DNA of 64,000 nucleotides from NCBI RefSeq assembly GCF_029227915.1, contig NC_079876.1, positions 17,298,001 through 17,362,000 of the forward strand. The letters are read 5' to 3'. The notes below the pieces were generated by a model. The model made no database searches. It was not told where the DNA came from and saw only the letters and a program-made list of their open reading frames with translations. A program made the translations under genes and the position numbers. Below, piece after piece: positions 36,700-49,561 of this stretch (its first letter is position 1; every line of letters begins with the position of its first letter). This DNA comes from Hydractinia symbiolongicarpus (lineage: Eukaryota > Cnidaria > Hydrozoa > Anthoathecata > Hydractiniidae).

Positions 36700-37526
36700 C
36701 AAAGGACCATTTAAATTTGCAAAGGCACAGCTTTGGAGCCAAATCCCTGTTTCGTGTCTCTGTGCCCAAAGAGTAACTTTGATTAAAGAGACAAGTTCCT
36801 TTTATCTTTTAAGGTTGTTCTGATACTGTCCTGTGGCTAACTTGACAGAAAATCTTTCCATTCTTCAATTTTATCATGTTATTCTCAGCGTTGGAATAAA
36901 TTCAAAGTGTAATCTCTCCCATGGCTGTGAGTTTATGCAGCAAATTTCTTGTATCTGTTCCATTTTTTATAAAAATTTACAGCATCAATTGATCGCTATT
37001 GAATCACTGTCCACTCTCCTCCTTCTCTCGTCATGTCACAAAACACTTCCACAGTTTGATCACCCACTTTAACATTGTACAAACCATCCTCCTTTGCACC
37101 TTTTTCTCGCCATTCCAGACAATCTCTTTTAGCATCAGGAACTGATCGACAATCACAAATCTGAGGAACAGAATTTTTGACAGGTATGCAACGATGACGG
37201 GAATACACTTTGAAGTATTTGAAGCCAACTTGTGGAATTAGCACTTCTTTTCCATCCAGTTTCGAAAATAATTCACACTCAATATTTTTACCAGTCATAT
37301 TGACGTTGTATGACAGACAATAGTCATTATACAAACACACACCAAAGCAGTCATTTTCATTTTTCACAGTTTTTGTTAAATACGGCGCAGCATTCAATCT
37401 CTTATTTTTTGCTACTTCACGAATCTTTATATCATCTCGCAAACATGATAAAGGAGTGCTGAAACTTGATTTAATGAAAAATACAAATAATAAAAAAAGC
37501 CTATCGACTATTCTTTCCACTGACAA
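36700..37526 (-). pseudogene. Decayed PAN + FReD gene (FReD B)
   Basis: The 5' half is a clean open frame (37526-36996, 176 residues): signal peptide, PAN/apple domain with NENDCFGVCLYNDYC, CDCRS linker and the FReD start through GEWTVIQ. A stop codon follows directly. Downstream, family remnants persist but are broken by further stops and deletions: a segment like VNFYKKW near 36970-36950, a LNL-type FReD piece near 36900, and a stretch around 36770-36700 resembling the FNQS...GFGS...LNGP end of the domain. The calcium-site and C-terminal lobe are lost. The upstream CACGTG element shared by copies A and E is absent here. A short secreted PAN-only product from the 176-residue frame is possible, but pseudogene is the simpler reading. 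Confidence 0.8.
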
Positions 37527-37529
37527 TTT

Positions 37530-40180
37530 CAGTTATCGATAGTTTTATTTACTTGTGTCCAAACCCATTTGGATCACTAGTGGTATTGTGGTATAAATAT
37601 GTAAGTATGTATTCCATCAACCTAGTCTCCAGCGTGGTATTTAAGCTATATAGCAATTTATAATGAAGATATAAATAGTGGACTGGCAACGAATGTGCTA
37701 TTTATTTGCAATTTATTACTTAAAGTTACCTAATGTTATTTAAATACACTTTGATTATTTTTAACTTGCCCTTTTCTTTAATTATTAACTAAAACAATAT
37801 TTATAGCAACACTTTTTTTTTTATCCACAGTACGTTATCACCATAACGAAAAATATACCAGATATTCTAGGCACAGGCTTGACAGAGTTCTACCTTTTCT
37901 CCTTTATTCACAATAGGCAAAAAATATAGTACTGATCATTCGGAACAAAAACAAGATCTAGAGGAACAAGATTTGCTTTTCTAGTGTGTTTTTAAGTTTG
38001 TGTACTAGAGAATTACCCAATCACAGCCAGATTTAGGTGTTTTAAAAACTGACGAACGGAAATTGTGCAATGAAGCAACTTGCACTTGTTGAATGACAAT
38101 TTGACACGTTGCAGGGTTCTATCATCAATCATTTAAAACGTAACGCATTAAAATTAGCGAACAAGTAATTATTTATTAACCATGTAAAAACATACAGCAG
38201 TATCCAACGTTGTTTTCAGTGTTATTTTACGTATATAGTATGCTGATCAGACAGTTCCGCAATGAACGAGGCATAGGAAAAGTTTTAAGAAATATTACTT
38301 TTAAATTTTATTAGAAAACATTACTCTGTCATGCATCAAATATCTAAATGCACTGCATTCGTTAAATTTGAATGTTAGTAAAGATTGGTAAAGATCGGAT
38401 AGAACTTAATCAGTGGCTGTCTGTCGTACTTAGGCCATTATTCCTAAGGTTAAGTGTTGGCATACCTCAATTTCAAATATTGTTTTGTGAAAAAAAATTC
38501 TGTCCCACAAAATTAACAACCTATCAGGTCTCTATAAAAATTACATTTTTTATTAACCAGCATAGTGTACTTATGTACAAGCACTCTTTTGTAAGCAACT
38601 GAACTCGATTATCAAGCAACTTTATTTCTGCACAATAGAGATGAAGATGAGAAGAAGATGAAGATGAAAATAGAGATAAAGACAGAAATGAAGAGTGTAA
38701 AAATAGACACATAATTGATATTATTTTTAATTAATCCAATGTTTCTTAGCTTTCAAACAGTGACTTTTTTTGTAATTTCCATTTTCTTATAAAAACACTG
38801 ATAAATTAACAAAAGTAAATTTCGCAACGATTAAGTAACTTTAGATCTTGATATTAGCCGAAAAACAAGCAACTTGAAATGTGAAAAATCGTTGGCAATC
38901 CTTGTTTATATTCAATTTTTTTTAAATAGTTTTAAGAAGTTGGCGGTTGTAACAATCCAACGGTTTTCTTGTGAACTAATGTATAAACCAGTTACAGGCA
39001 TATGTGTCTATCGTCTTATCCAAGATAGCAAGATTTCGTTGTTTAGTAAAATGTTGGATACATTTGGACAAAAAGCAAAAATCAAAAAAAAAGGAAAAAT
39101 GTGTTGGATGAATCTAACTTGTGTCGGATGAAAATTTTCTCCTATCAAATTTTTCATCCAATATTTTCTGTCCCATTCAACACAATTTTATGATGGACAC
39201 GTTTGTCCATGTTTTAATCCAACATTTCATATAAAGTTATTTCATTTCAGTCGGACCTTAAATCCATTGAATTCTTCGAATTCAAATCTAAACAGCGCGA
39301 CATTTGAGTAGCAATACAAAGATAAGTAGTGAAGAAGAAATCCAGAGAGATATAGCTCCTCTGAATCTATAAACTAATAATATATTACATATTATTAATT
39401 TAGAAGACATAATTTTAGAAAACATAAAACCAACATCCTTAAAATAGGATATAGAGAAAGTAAATAAATCAAGAACAAAAATTAGAACAGCCAAGAAGTA
39501 AATATTAAAAATGACTTTACATCGCTATTGTCTAAAAGTTCCTGCGACCACGCCCCTCCGCAACAGCAGCAACGACCCCGATAACGATTTAGATCGGTTG
39601 ATGAAATAAAAGACATATTGTAGCCTTTTCAGTGGTTCATTTGACACTCGCCAGAAATTTTGTCAGTATTTGGACGAAAATCTTTGTGAGATGTCATTTT
39701 GTTGGTTTGGTGTTCGCACGCACGGTTGCGGTCCGTGTCTTGGTTTGACCATCTACCCTTTTACTATTTCTAACACATTAAAGATCCTTTTTTGGTGAAT
39801 ATCAACATTAAAATTAAACTTTGAATTGACCGAACATCGTCCCGAAGCCAGACTATAGCGGACACCAACAGTGCCTGAAAAAAGTGCCCACTATAACCAG
39901 AAAAAACACTTATAGATGTAATTCAGATATTCATACGATTAAGTTATTATTAGCGTCATTAGCTATGCGTTGTGTAATGTTTTTCTCACAAGAATCTTGT
40001 CTCCAATCTACGTTTTAATTTCAATGGTCGACTCTGACGTTAATGTCTCTATGTCAAAGTCTATGTATTTAATAATTGTAGTTTTGGCGGAAAAATGCAC
40101 AAAAAGTTCTTCAAACTCGTAGCAATTTTTTTCATTCACAACGTTAAATCCACATTTGTTAAAACATTATAGAATGGTTT
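37530..40180. other. Intergenic, upstream of FReD B
   Basis: No gene recognised. A weak MITE-like inverted pair (GTTGGATGAA and GGATGAAAATTT words against AAATTTTTCATCC) lies near 39100-39190; the rest is low-complexity AT-rich sequence. Confidence 0.5.
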
Positions 40181-40189
40181 CCGGGGCTA

Positions 40190-40545
40190 CAATTTTCGAG
40201 CTGTGAAGCCAGCAAACTGTCCTTCGTCCCGCCTTCCCTTAATCTCCATAGGTTCTTCTTGAAGAAAGGGTCTCTCTGGATACACAACTTTCACTACTTG
40301 TACAAAACTCCATTGATGATGTTGTACTTTTCATGACGACGCGTTTTATAAGTACCTTTGAAAAACTCACAGTCCTTTCGCAAGTTTGTACCGTTGTTCA
40401 AAATATTCGAAACGGTTGCTTTCCCAACTGACAAGTGATCAGCTCACTGTCGAGAACCCATCTTAGGATGCTTTGTTGTGTAATCTAGAATGACGATTTT
40501 TTCTGCTTTGAGAGTGACATGACTACCCAAACGTTTATTGTCAAC
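40190..40545 (-). pseudogene. Fossil pogo/Tigger-type transposase, N-terminal half
   Basis: The minus strand reads, with frame changes and stops, RLGSHVTLKAEKIVILDYT, KATVSNILNNGTNLRK, CEFFKGTYKTRRHEKYN, PFFKKNLWRL or, in another frame, LQEEPMEIKGRR-like text, then FAGFTA. That order (HTH with VSNILKN, a basic KTRR linker, QEEA and GF.AS) is the CENP-B/pogo DNA-binding region. The DDE domain is not present. Dead remnant between FReD B and FReD C. Confidence 0.6.
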
Positions 40546-40559
40546 AAATGTATCAGATG

Positions 40560-43400
40560 ATAAATATGTACGTCTGTAAAAATATAAAAAAATCTATTTT
40601 AAACATCGTATGTAAACACACGCATGCTGGTGTTGTGAACAAATTGAATTTCATTAAAAAATTATGCGCATAGTGAAACATAGCCATTTTTGTTACAGAA
40701 ATATCAATTTACCATTACTCACACCAAAAACTTGTCTGCATATATACATGTATATACAATAAAGTTAAAAAAATTGTTTTGCCAAAAAATAGCTTACCTA
40801 TTTGTAACATTTTGGTCGTACGTTGCAATTTGTTTGAAAAAAATTTATTGGCCTTTTTTTAAAATGCCCAAATTCTGAAACTTGAAAAAGCATGGCTAAT
40901 ATACAATTAGTTTTTATGCTAATTTTACGAGTTCAGTCTTGAAACACCACATTATGAATTCCAAATTAACTACCTTTCTTTACACCGGATTTATTGCACT
41001 TTAGATTCTCACAAAACAAGGCGGAGAAAGCACAAACACGACACACTAGCAGACACAGTTAAAGTTTTTAACCTTTTAAAGACAATTAATTCTGATATAT
41101 ATCACAACCAAATCTCGGTATAGGTTACGGGAAATAGCAAAGCATGCTTTTTCCTTTGTTACGTGGTGTCATTCGTAAAGAGTGAGCCAATGACATAAAT
41201 TTTTAGGACTTACGTACAGGGTACTTTGGTTACACTCATAAGCGCAAGAAATCAACACATAAAATTTGGTACTTATTACAAAAATACCAATGGGTTTGTT
41301 TACAAAAGAGAACAGCCTCGATGTTGTTTGATGTTGTTCTTACAGGTAGTTTAGCTACTATAGTTACATTTAGGATTAAACTAGCATTTTTTTACTTAAT
41401 ACTCAGTAAAATAGGTCAAGTTTGAATATTAAACTTTTTCGCTATAGCTAGCTAGAATAAGCATGAAACGACAAGGCTGAGCTTTTTAGCTGGGTTAAAA
41501 GTGAAAAGTTAAAGAGGAAAATTACATCACATTTTTTTAAGATTATACTACACATATTTAAGAACACCTGCAGGAAAATGCATTGTTCATCAAGTTACCC
41601 CATATGGCTAATATGGAAGATTTCTTCATAAAAAGCATCAGAAACTTTTTTCATGTGGATTACTTTTACATTAACAAAAATTAAAAATTTGAAGAAAAAC
41701 TTTTGCGATTTTGTCATTCATTAGTTTTCAAATTTAATTAGTCAATTTAATTAGTTAATTATCTTTAATTTTAATTTTTTTTCATTATTTACTACTCTTT
41801 GGTAGTCGTTGTGCTCGTTTAATAACCAGTGAAATCAATAGGCTGAATCCAGAGCTTGTAAGGCTCCTGGCCCCATAATACCCTTAAAGTTTATTTTTGA
41901 CTCTGGCCAGATCCTGGGAATCACACTTAGCCACCCCTCTGTTACTGGCTGCACGTTTCGAATACTCTACAGTTCTCGGACTTAACGACCACAGTCTTGC
42001 ATCAACTGAGAAAGATTGAGGACTCTACAGTTTCAGCTTTGGGTTGTCTTTATGTTGTGTTTGATTTCTGATATAAACTTTTGTAATAGCGAGAGTTAAT
42101 GCGTACTTTTAACATATAATTCAAATAATAAAAATTCAATTTCGTCCATCTCCATTCCCTGGATCCTTTTCGCGTCTTTATAATCTGAACAGCGCAAATG
42201 TTACATATAGGGTTTTCAGCCATTGTCTAGATTTCCATAGATTCTGTTTAAAATATGGTATTACGACTAAAAAAATAGCACTAATCAAAACATTTACATA
42301 GGTGCATTTTATTCCATACAAAAAAAATCATTTAAATAACGTTACAATCATATGATCGACGATTTTCAATTAAAGCTTACCTCCCACGAAAAATACAAGT
42401 TGGGTTCATATGAAAGACCTTTGAAAAATCTCGAGATATATTTTTCTTCTTTTTTCTTTTAGAAAATTCTTTATTAGTTTTCAAGATCTACTTTTTCAAA
42501 GTTTCGTTAATTATGCAGCATTACGCTTTAAAACATGCAATTGCGTTTACTGAGCATAATTATAGTGAATAGATATTAAAATTTATGTAAATTTCAATTT
42601 CATTGGCCATAAAAACAATTTTTAAACCCATGCTTTGCAAAAACTGTCATATACAATACGCCACTCAGAGATCATGATGTCATGCATAATTAGTGGAACT
42701 TTAAAGTCTATAATCTTCAAGATTTTTTAAACTAAATACCTAAATTTCTAGACAATTTTTCAAACTTTTTCATATGAAATTAATTTTCACGCGGGATAAG
42801 CTTTAAGATTATTGCCCAGTTTGCTCTAATATATACAATTTTTCGCTTTAACTTAAATAACAATAAAAATTGCGACACTATCAATATTTATATTTGTTTC
42901 ACATACATGTTATATAAATATCTAATACATAACTAGGTATAGAAAGAAAAACCTTTCGAGAAAAACGGTTCGAGAGCTAATTGAGACATGACTAGTTAAA
43001 ATATGAAAATATAAAAACCATCTTTAATCACATGGTTTTTATATTTGCTGATATATACAGTAAGAGCCGATTTACACTAAATAATTAATAAATACAGTAA
43101 GGCTCGAGTCACACTAAAATATTGTACATACAGAATGAGAACATATAAACTTCTTTTGCATCGATTAAGGAAAACTAAAAAAAAAGAAAGAATAAAGTTT
43201 CAAATCTAATAATTTGATAAATTATGTACAAAGATTCCACCAATTCTAATTTGAAAAAGTTAACTGCCACATCAACATCCATTTGGAGAATAATTTTACA
43301 AAGAAGTTGTTAAATATTGTTATCAAATGTTGTTATGTCTCATCCATACTGTACAATCCACTTTTTCTGTGTTGATAAATGAGTTTACTTTCAAACATGA
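40560..43400. other. Intergenic, downstream of FReD C
   Basis: I see no coding region, repeat array or RNA gene that I can support here. Confidence 0.5.
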
Positions 43401-43405
43401 ATCCT

Positions 43406-44278
43406 TCAATTCGAATTTCTTCGTATCATCATCGTTGTTGCTTTTGTGATATTATGAATTGGTTCATTCCATTCTTCAGGCTGAGTACTGTTTTCGTAAG
43501 TGACTTTATAAGACCCAGCAACAACTTTAAATTTTTTAAAAATCGAAATCTTTTCCATGTTGTTTCCAGCAGTAGAATGGATTCTTAGATTAATGTTTCC
43601 CTTCATTGTCAAGCTATGTATATAATCATTTCCAAGCCAAAATTCGGACGCCAAATTACCAAATCTTGTATTGTACTCGTCCCATGTTCTGTTAAAATCC
43701 ACATCGTTACTCGATCTTTTACGCTTTAGAATCACTATCCACCCTCCTCCGTCTGTCGTCATGTCACAAAACACTTCCACAGTTTGACCACCCACTTTAA
43801 TTTTGTACAAACCATCTTCCTTTGCACCTTCGTCCCGCCATTCCAAACAATCTCTTTTAGCATGTATATCAGCCGTTGATCGACAATCACAAATCTTGGG
43901 AGAAGAATTCTTAACTGGTATGCAACGATGGTAGGAACGTACTACAAAGTATTTGAAACCTTTTCTTGGAGTTAACTTTGATACACCAACTATTTTCGAA
44001 AATAATTCACACTTGACATTTTGACTAGTCATATTGACGTTGTATGACAAACAATAGTCATTATACAAACATACACCAAAGCAGTCATTTTCATTTTCCA
44101 CAGTTTTTGTTAAATACGGTATATCATTTAAGCTCTTGTTTCTTGCTCGTTCACGAATCACTATATCATCTCTCAAGCAGGATAAACGGGTGCTCACACA
44201 CACCTTAATAAAAAAAACAAATGATATGAAGAAAAACATCGACATCATGTTTCTTCTTTTCATACGTCTGGCATGCAT
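43406..44278 (-). CDS. PAN + FReD protein with internally deleted FReD (FReD C)
   Basis: A single-exon secreted protein of 290 residues from the same family. The signal peptide and PAN/apple domain (NENDCFGVCLYNDYC and MTSQNVKCELF) are intact, followed by a CDCRS linker and the N-terminal half of the FReD (GGGWIVI, SEFWLGNDYIH, NLRIHSTAGNNMEKISIF). The frame then jumps from SYKVTYENSTQPEEWN to the terminal TMMIRRNSN. Compared with copies A and D about 60 residues are missing, including the calcium motif, the second disulfide and the LNGP pocket, yet the reading frame is preserved to a normal stop. The product would lack the usual FReD ligand-binding lobe. It may be a functional truncated variant or an early pseudogene. 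An alternative start at the internal Met in NMMSMFF matches the other copies. Confidence 0.75.
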   Translation of the reverse strand: MHARRMKRRNMMSMFFFISFVFFIKVCVSTRLSCLRDDIVIRERARNKSLNDIPYLTKTVENENDCFGVCLYNDYCLSYNVNMTSQNVKCELFSKIVGVSKLTPRKGFKYFVVRSYHRCIPVKNSSPKICDCRSTADIHAKRDCLEWRDEGAKEDGLYKIKVGGQTVEVFCDMTTDGGGWIVILKRKRSSNDVDFNRTWDEYNTRFGNLASEFWLGNDYIHSLTMKGNINLRIHSTAGNNMEKISIFKKFKVVAGSYKVTYENSTQPEEWNEPIHNITKATTMMIRRNSN

Positions 44279-44339
44279 CGGCGATCAGAATGTTTTGACT
44301 TGTTTGTACGATATTTTTTAACTTCACTACATTCGGATG

Positions 44340-46147
44340 ACGTGCAAAGAAGACATGCTTACGTAGACGTGTCAACTATTAATACATTCTGGCAAAGAAG
44401 TCTAAAAGAGTTGTGTTGCATATGAAGAGAAGAATATAACCACAGAATATGCACTTATTGAATGGAAATTTAAAAACGATTATGAATTGTTAAATGTTGC
44501 ATGCTTGTGTTTCGAATTTCATTATTATTTTTAGAAACTAAATATTTTATTACTTTCGCTCCATTCTATTCCTACGTTTGCAGACATATCATATATATAC
44601 AATAGATGGGTCCCATTTTGGGTAGTATCGCAGCAAAATATGCGTTTTGTAGTCTCTTGATTGTCGGAAAATTCCTTTCTGTATAATTTATGACGCAGTT
44701 CTGTAACCACATCATTGGTATCATAAAATACAATAGAGTCCCGACTTCACACGATCCTGGGTACTAAGTTGTAACTTATTACATCTGTGAGTTATTAGCA
44801 ACAACGGATCATTCTCACGGAGAGGAAACGTCAGATATGGGCCATCAGAAATTGTTAGGCTTCAAATTAGGGGACTTCGAATGATCTATTAGCCTTACAC
44901 TTAACAATTAATATAAACGTAGATACCAGGTCTACAGACACAGACCTATTAGGATTCTTGGGTTTTAAGAACCTCGGTTCCAGGACTTTTTCACTCACAA
45001 TATCGGCACAAAGAAAGGGAACCAAATAGCTCCGGAATCAGGGTTGAAGTTTACAATAATTTTCAACACAGATTTGGTAAATAGCTACTTTTGTAAGCTA
45101 AGGTCTAAGAAAGAAGTTGCTTTGTGTTAAGGAAGTGATCACTTACGCAACAACCTTGTCACGAGAGCCTTCTGTACTTTCGTAAGCTAAGGTCTAAGAA
45201 AGAAGTTGCTTTGTGTTAAAAAGTGATCATTTACACAACAACCTTGACATCGATTGTTTGTGGAGACAAAATATTTACATGATTTCCCTAAAAAAAATGT
45301 ATTTAATGGTTTTCTAAAAGTTGATGCAGCAAAGCGTGCGGATTAGCCTGACTGATCGAGGCTAGTGTTATAAAAATATCCTGCACTAAGTATTTTTTTT
45401 ATTAAGAACAACAGACGAATATTATCAATATGCGGTCTTTCTTTATTTATTCCACGCACATAGTTTCATGTTTTAGTTACATCAGAACATTTATCAAATA
45501 TTATCCTTGCAATAACTTCTATATTACAATACCCGTATACGCCTATCTATGTGTTACTCAAAATAGTACCGCGAGAAGCGAGACGCACGTAATGCGTTAG
45601 AAAAGGACGGGCGGAATCGTGGATTTTTTCACGGCACCGACTAGTTTTTCTAAAATCTTATCTTTTATGTGGTTAAAAATATTTTGTCATTCATTTTTTT
45701 CAAAAATTTGTTTATCTGTTGCCTCTATTGTGAAGCTTAAAATATGGAAAAAAAATCTATAAGATCATAGGTAAGACAAAAATGTGGATGAATTGTGCCC
45801 AATCTTCTACCAGTTCTGTTTAATATGTTTTTCTTGCTGTATCAAATTTAAAGAGAGTTCATATTCATTTCTTGCACGCATAGCTCAGCCAAATATTTTA
45901 CACAGACTTAGATATCGCTAATTACTTAAACTATGGCGCATCGCACTTACGAGTTTTTTTGTTGGCGCGTGCGCACTTAGAAATATATTTCAAATTTTAG
46001 AATGAATAATGTATCATGCGAAAGAAAACTTGAATGCTAATTTTACTCTATAGTTTCACTCTTATCCAATTCAACACGCAGTTTCTGAAAATTAATAATA
46101 AACGAAGATGGATAACAAGAAGTGATGTATTATTTATCACATATTTA
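44340..46147. other. Intergenic, upstream of FReD C
   Basis: Only the 89-bp two-copy repeat (45093-45262) and an ACCGACTAGTTTT fragment near 45645, possibly an end of the interspersed repeat family, are visible. Confidence 0.5.
45093..45262 (+). repeat. Two-copy direct repeat, 89-bp period
   Basis: GTAAGCTAAGGTCTAAGAAA and the following GAAGTTGCTTTGTGTTAA, GTGATCA, ACAACCTTG occur at 45093 and again at 45182 with few differences. Non-coding. Confidence 0.7.
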
Positions 46148-48668
46148 TTGGTCATTCTCGACCCCAGAGCTCTTTGAGATAAACTTGAAAGTAGCTCTGG
46201 ACCCGTCTGGTCACGTGTTGGACTCTGATTGGCTTATTATTAGAGGTCTATGTATTGTTTTATTGTGTACTATGTATTGCTAAATACAATCTATGGATTG
46301 TATTTAGCATTTAAATGTGTCGTGACTGAATTTAAAGCAGATGTTAAGGGCTATCTGTATATATCTGTATACATGTGGCCCACACTAGCCAGGCTGAAGG
46401 GAAGTGGTTCCTAGCTAGCTAACATTACTTTGCTACTAGCTGGCTAAAAGCTACTGCATGCTATGCAAATATTCATTCATGTTGTAGGCAATGACTTGCT
46501 ATAAACTTTGTTTACATTTTTTTCGGTAGGCAAATAGTTTTTTAACCAATCAGTTCTTCTAAAAAGATTTATTAGCCAATTGAATTGCTTTACTTTGCCT
46601 GCTAAAAAAATAAAAACATAATATTTATCAAGATAGCAAGTCATCTTCTTAGAGTTCTTCTCCCATAAAAAATATAAATTGGTGTTCCTTCTGACGTTCA
46701 ACGATAGGTTATCCTCCAATGCTGTGATTTATTTTATTGTACCAACTTTAAGAGAATAAGCTTTTGCAAGTTTCAAATACTGAGAGTCTTATTATTTTGG
46801 AAATTTTGAAGCATTCTTGCAAAAGTTATATATTTTATGTAAGAACCAAGAAGTGTGGCAGTAAAGTAATTCGTTTGAAAAAAAAATTAGTAAAAAATGT
46901 TCAGCAAAATATAAAGCATATATTATATTTTTTTCAAAAAGCCGGATTTAAGTCACGTGCAACAATTATATATTAAATAATTATATAAATTTTAAATTGA
47001 AGAGAACAAAACTTTATAAAAAAGTTAAAAAATGACGAAATTAGAAAATCTGAGCAAACACTTAAATTGTAGCAAGACCGTTAATATTTTTGGATTATGA
47101 TTTTAAGATATAGCCATTTTTCCTTAAATATAGTTTGAGTCTGATTAAAGAATTTTATTGATGGATTCGTTAAAAATATATAACAGTTTATGTCTTCAAT
47201 ATTTTCTTTATTTTCCTGTCTTACAAAACTGTACTTTCGGGTGCTTAATACAAGGGGGGGACGCTTATTAATTTTCAGGTTTTTTCCCACCCATCCACAC
47301 CTTATTAAGACCCCCCGCTTATTAATTTCGTCTAATGAATTAGCTCCTGATAGTCAAAATTCTTTTTTGAAAATTCTTTTTTGTTTTAAACGTTCATACA
47401 TTCTATGTTTTTGCTGGTATTTACTTACCATTGACGCAAGCTAGCACTACGTTTATTGATTGTTACGCACTACATTTGTACTTACTTTTTATCACATATT
47501 GTATCACACATGTATCTCTTCTCTCGGTACAAATTCTGACCCACCCGTTTAATAAACCCCCTGCTTATTGGAAAATTTTTTTTATGGCATCCTGATTACA
47601 AAAGTGTTTAAAAACAAAATTCATGCCTCTTATTCCAAGAAAAAGCAAAAATTTGTCACATCAGTTATTGAATCTAACTTTTCTGTGAAATGTCAAATTC
47701 AGTCAGGCTAACAAGTCTATTCTGTATCACAAACCCGATTATACGATGCAGGTTGGATCCATTTTCAAATCAAAGGTGTAAACAAAACCAGCAAAATAAA
47801 CGTAAAATTGTCAATGATTATTTGGTTTAACTACCAATGGTTTGCTAATTCAAATCTAAGGTTTCCCGTTCTTGTCTTTGCTTCAACTAAATTCCCTCAA
47901 TACAGAAAATACTCTTATTTTTTGACAAAATAAAACTGATAAGAAATTTAAAACATAACATGGTTATTTCTTTTTGTTTTAGCTTGCAATATGCATATGT
48001 TTTTGCTTTTCAACCTGACACTGGCTTGCCAAGTGATATTATATGAATCGAGTCAACTCACCGATTCAACTCATCCTGGGTTGGAAAACGAGCCAGCTGG
48101 CTTTAGGAGAGTTGACCTGCTTTATATAATGTCAACGAAATTTTCAATAGTGGTCTATTTTATGCCAGCTGGTTAACTTAATCACAAATGGGTCAACCCA
48201 TCTTATATAATCAAGCTCTAGGCTGGTTTAACACAACAGTTTTCACAGAAATAACTAGCTATGTCTATATAATAGCTAGAGATAGATAGATGGCATCTTT
48301 TTCGGAGTTTTGCAGTAGTAGAAGCCACTCTGCTTAAACTTATGATTAAAAATATAAGCTCATGATTGAAAACGGCAATATACTGGATAAATAGTTAGCT
48401 AACTAATGTGCTAAATTTGTACGCATAGTGAGACTTTCACTTATAGCTAGCTATATAGCTATAGCTAAAACTAGCACCTAAGCGACAAAACAGAGACTGA
48501 TACGTAACTAAGTTTCAGATTAACATGTAACTTGATAAAATAAGTGCTTTGGTCTTAGTATCATCAAATTAAATTTCTTTTCAGGATCTTCCACTGTACT
48601 GTCAGATCAGACAGGTCCAGAGCTACTTTCGAGGTTTTAATCTCAAAGAGCTCTGAGGACGAGAATGC
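46148..48668. mobile_element. 2.5-kb inverted-repeat element between FReD C and D
   Basis: About 60 bp at the left (ATTCTCGACCCCAGAGCTCT, GAAAGTAGCTCTGGACC) matches the inverse of the right end near 48610-48668 (ATTCTCGTCCTCAGAGCTCT, GAAAGTAGCTCTGGACC). The interior shows no transposase but contains a nested G/C-run region (47250-47330, 47540-47580) and GCTAGCTATA-type simple sequence. Non-autonomous DNA element, superfamily unknown. Confidence 0.6.
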
Positions 48669-49561
48669 ATATTGGTATAAAAAAGAAACAAGAATTCGTG
48701 GTACATAAAGGACACGGTCTCGTAAATAGAAAATGTACTGTCAACCAGAATAAATGCGGCTGTAAAAACATGTGAGCTAGATACCTTCAGGTTAATAAAA
48801 ACATGAGCATTTTAATTTGTTCAATTTTAACCTATAACAACGGTGTACAACACTAAATGTAAAATAAACCTAGGCTCTGCTTTTGAAACAAATAGAATAC
48901 AAAAAAAAGAAAGCATGCTAGGGTTGTATTATGTCACCGTACAAGAAAAAATGCCAGAAATTTAATTCATCATCCTCACGGAGTAGGCACATAGCAAAAA
49001 AGCAGCTGTTTTCAACACGACACGAATGATATCCTTAATGAAACTAATTTTCTTGAATAGATTTCAGGACTAATATGATCTCTACAATCGAAAAAGAGGA
49101 TTCCTTCTGATAGCGTGTTTTCGAGGGGCGGAGAGGCGGGCGGACTATTAAAATTGTAACAAAGAGATAAAAGCCTTTCATATTTCAATTAGTTTTTTAT
49201 AATATTATTTAAAATCCAGCGCAAATACAACACAGCTTTAAAAACAAAAACAAAAATATACACTGGCTTAAAAATTCTTTTTTACTATTTAAGCAATAAG
49301 TATCATAAAGTAGCTTAACGAGTTGGATCGTTGCAACAAAATTAATGTGTTCACTGTTAGGTTTCATGACATTCGATAATACTAAAAAGAAGGGTTCACG
49401 GATGTTACAACAATAATAGCATTCAGATCAAAGGATATCATGTAGCTAAAAATATGCGATGCAATTTTTTCCTTTTATCAACGAGCTAAACCAAAAGTCT
49501 GTGTTAATCCCTTTTCTCTCTTTCTTAAAACATCTTAAAACCAAAATTAATGAAGCAACCA

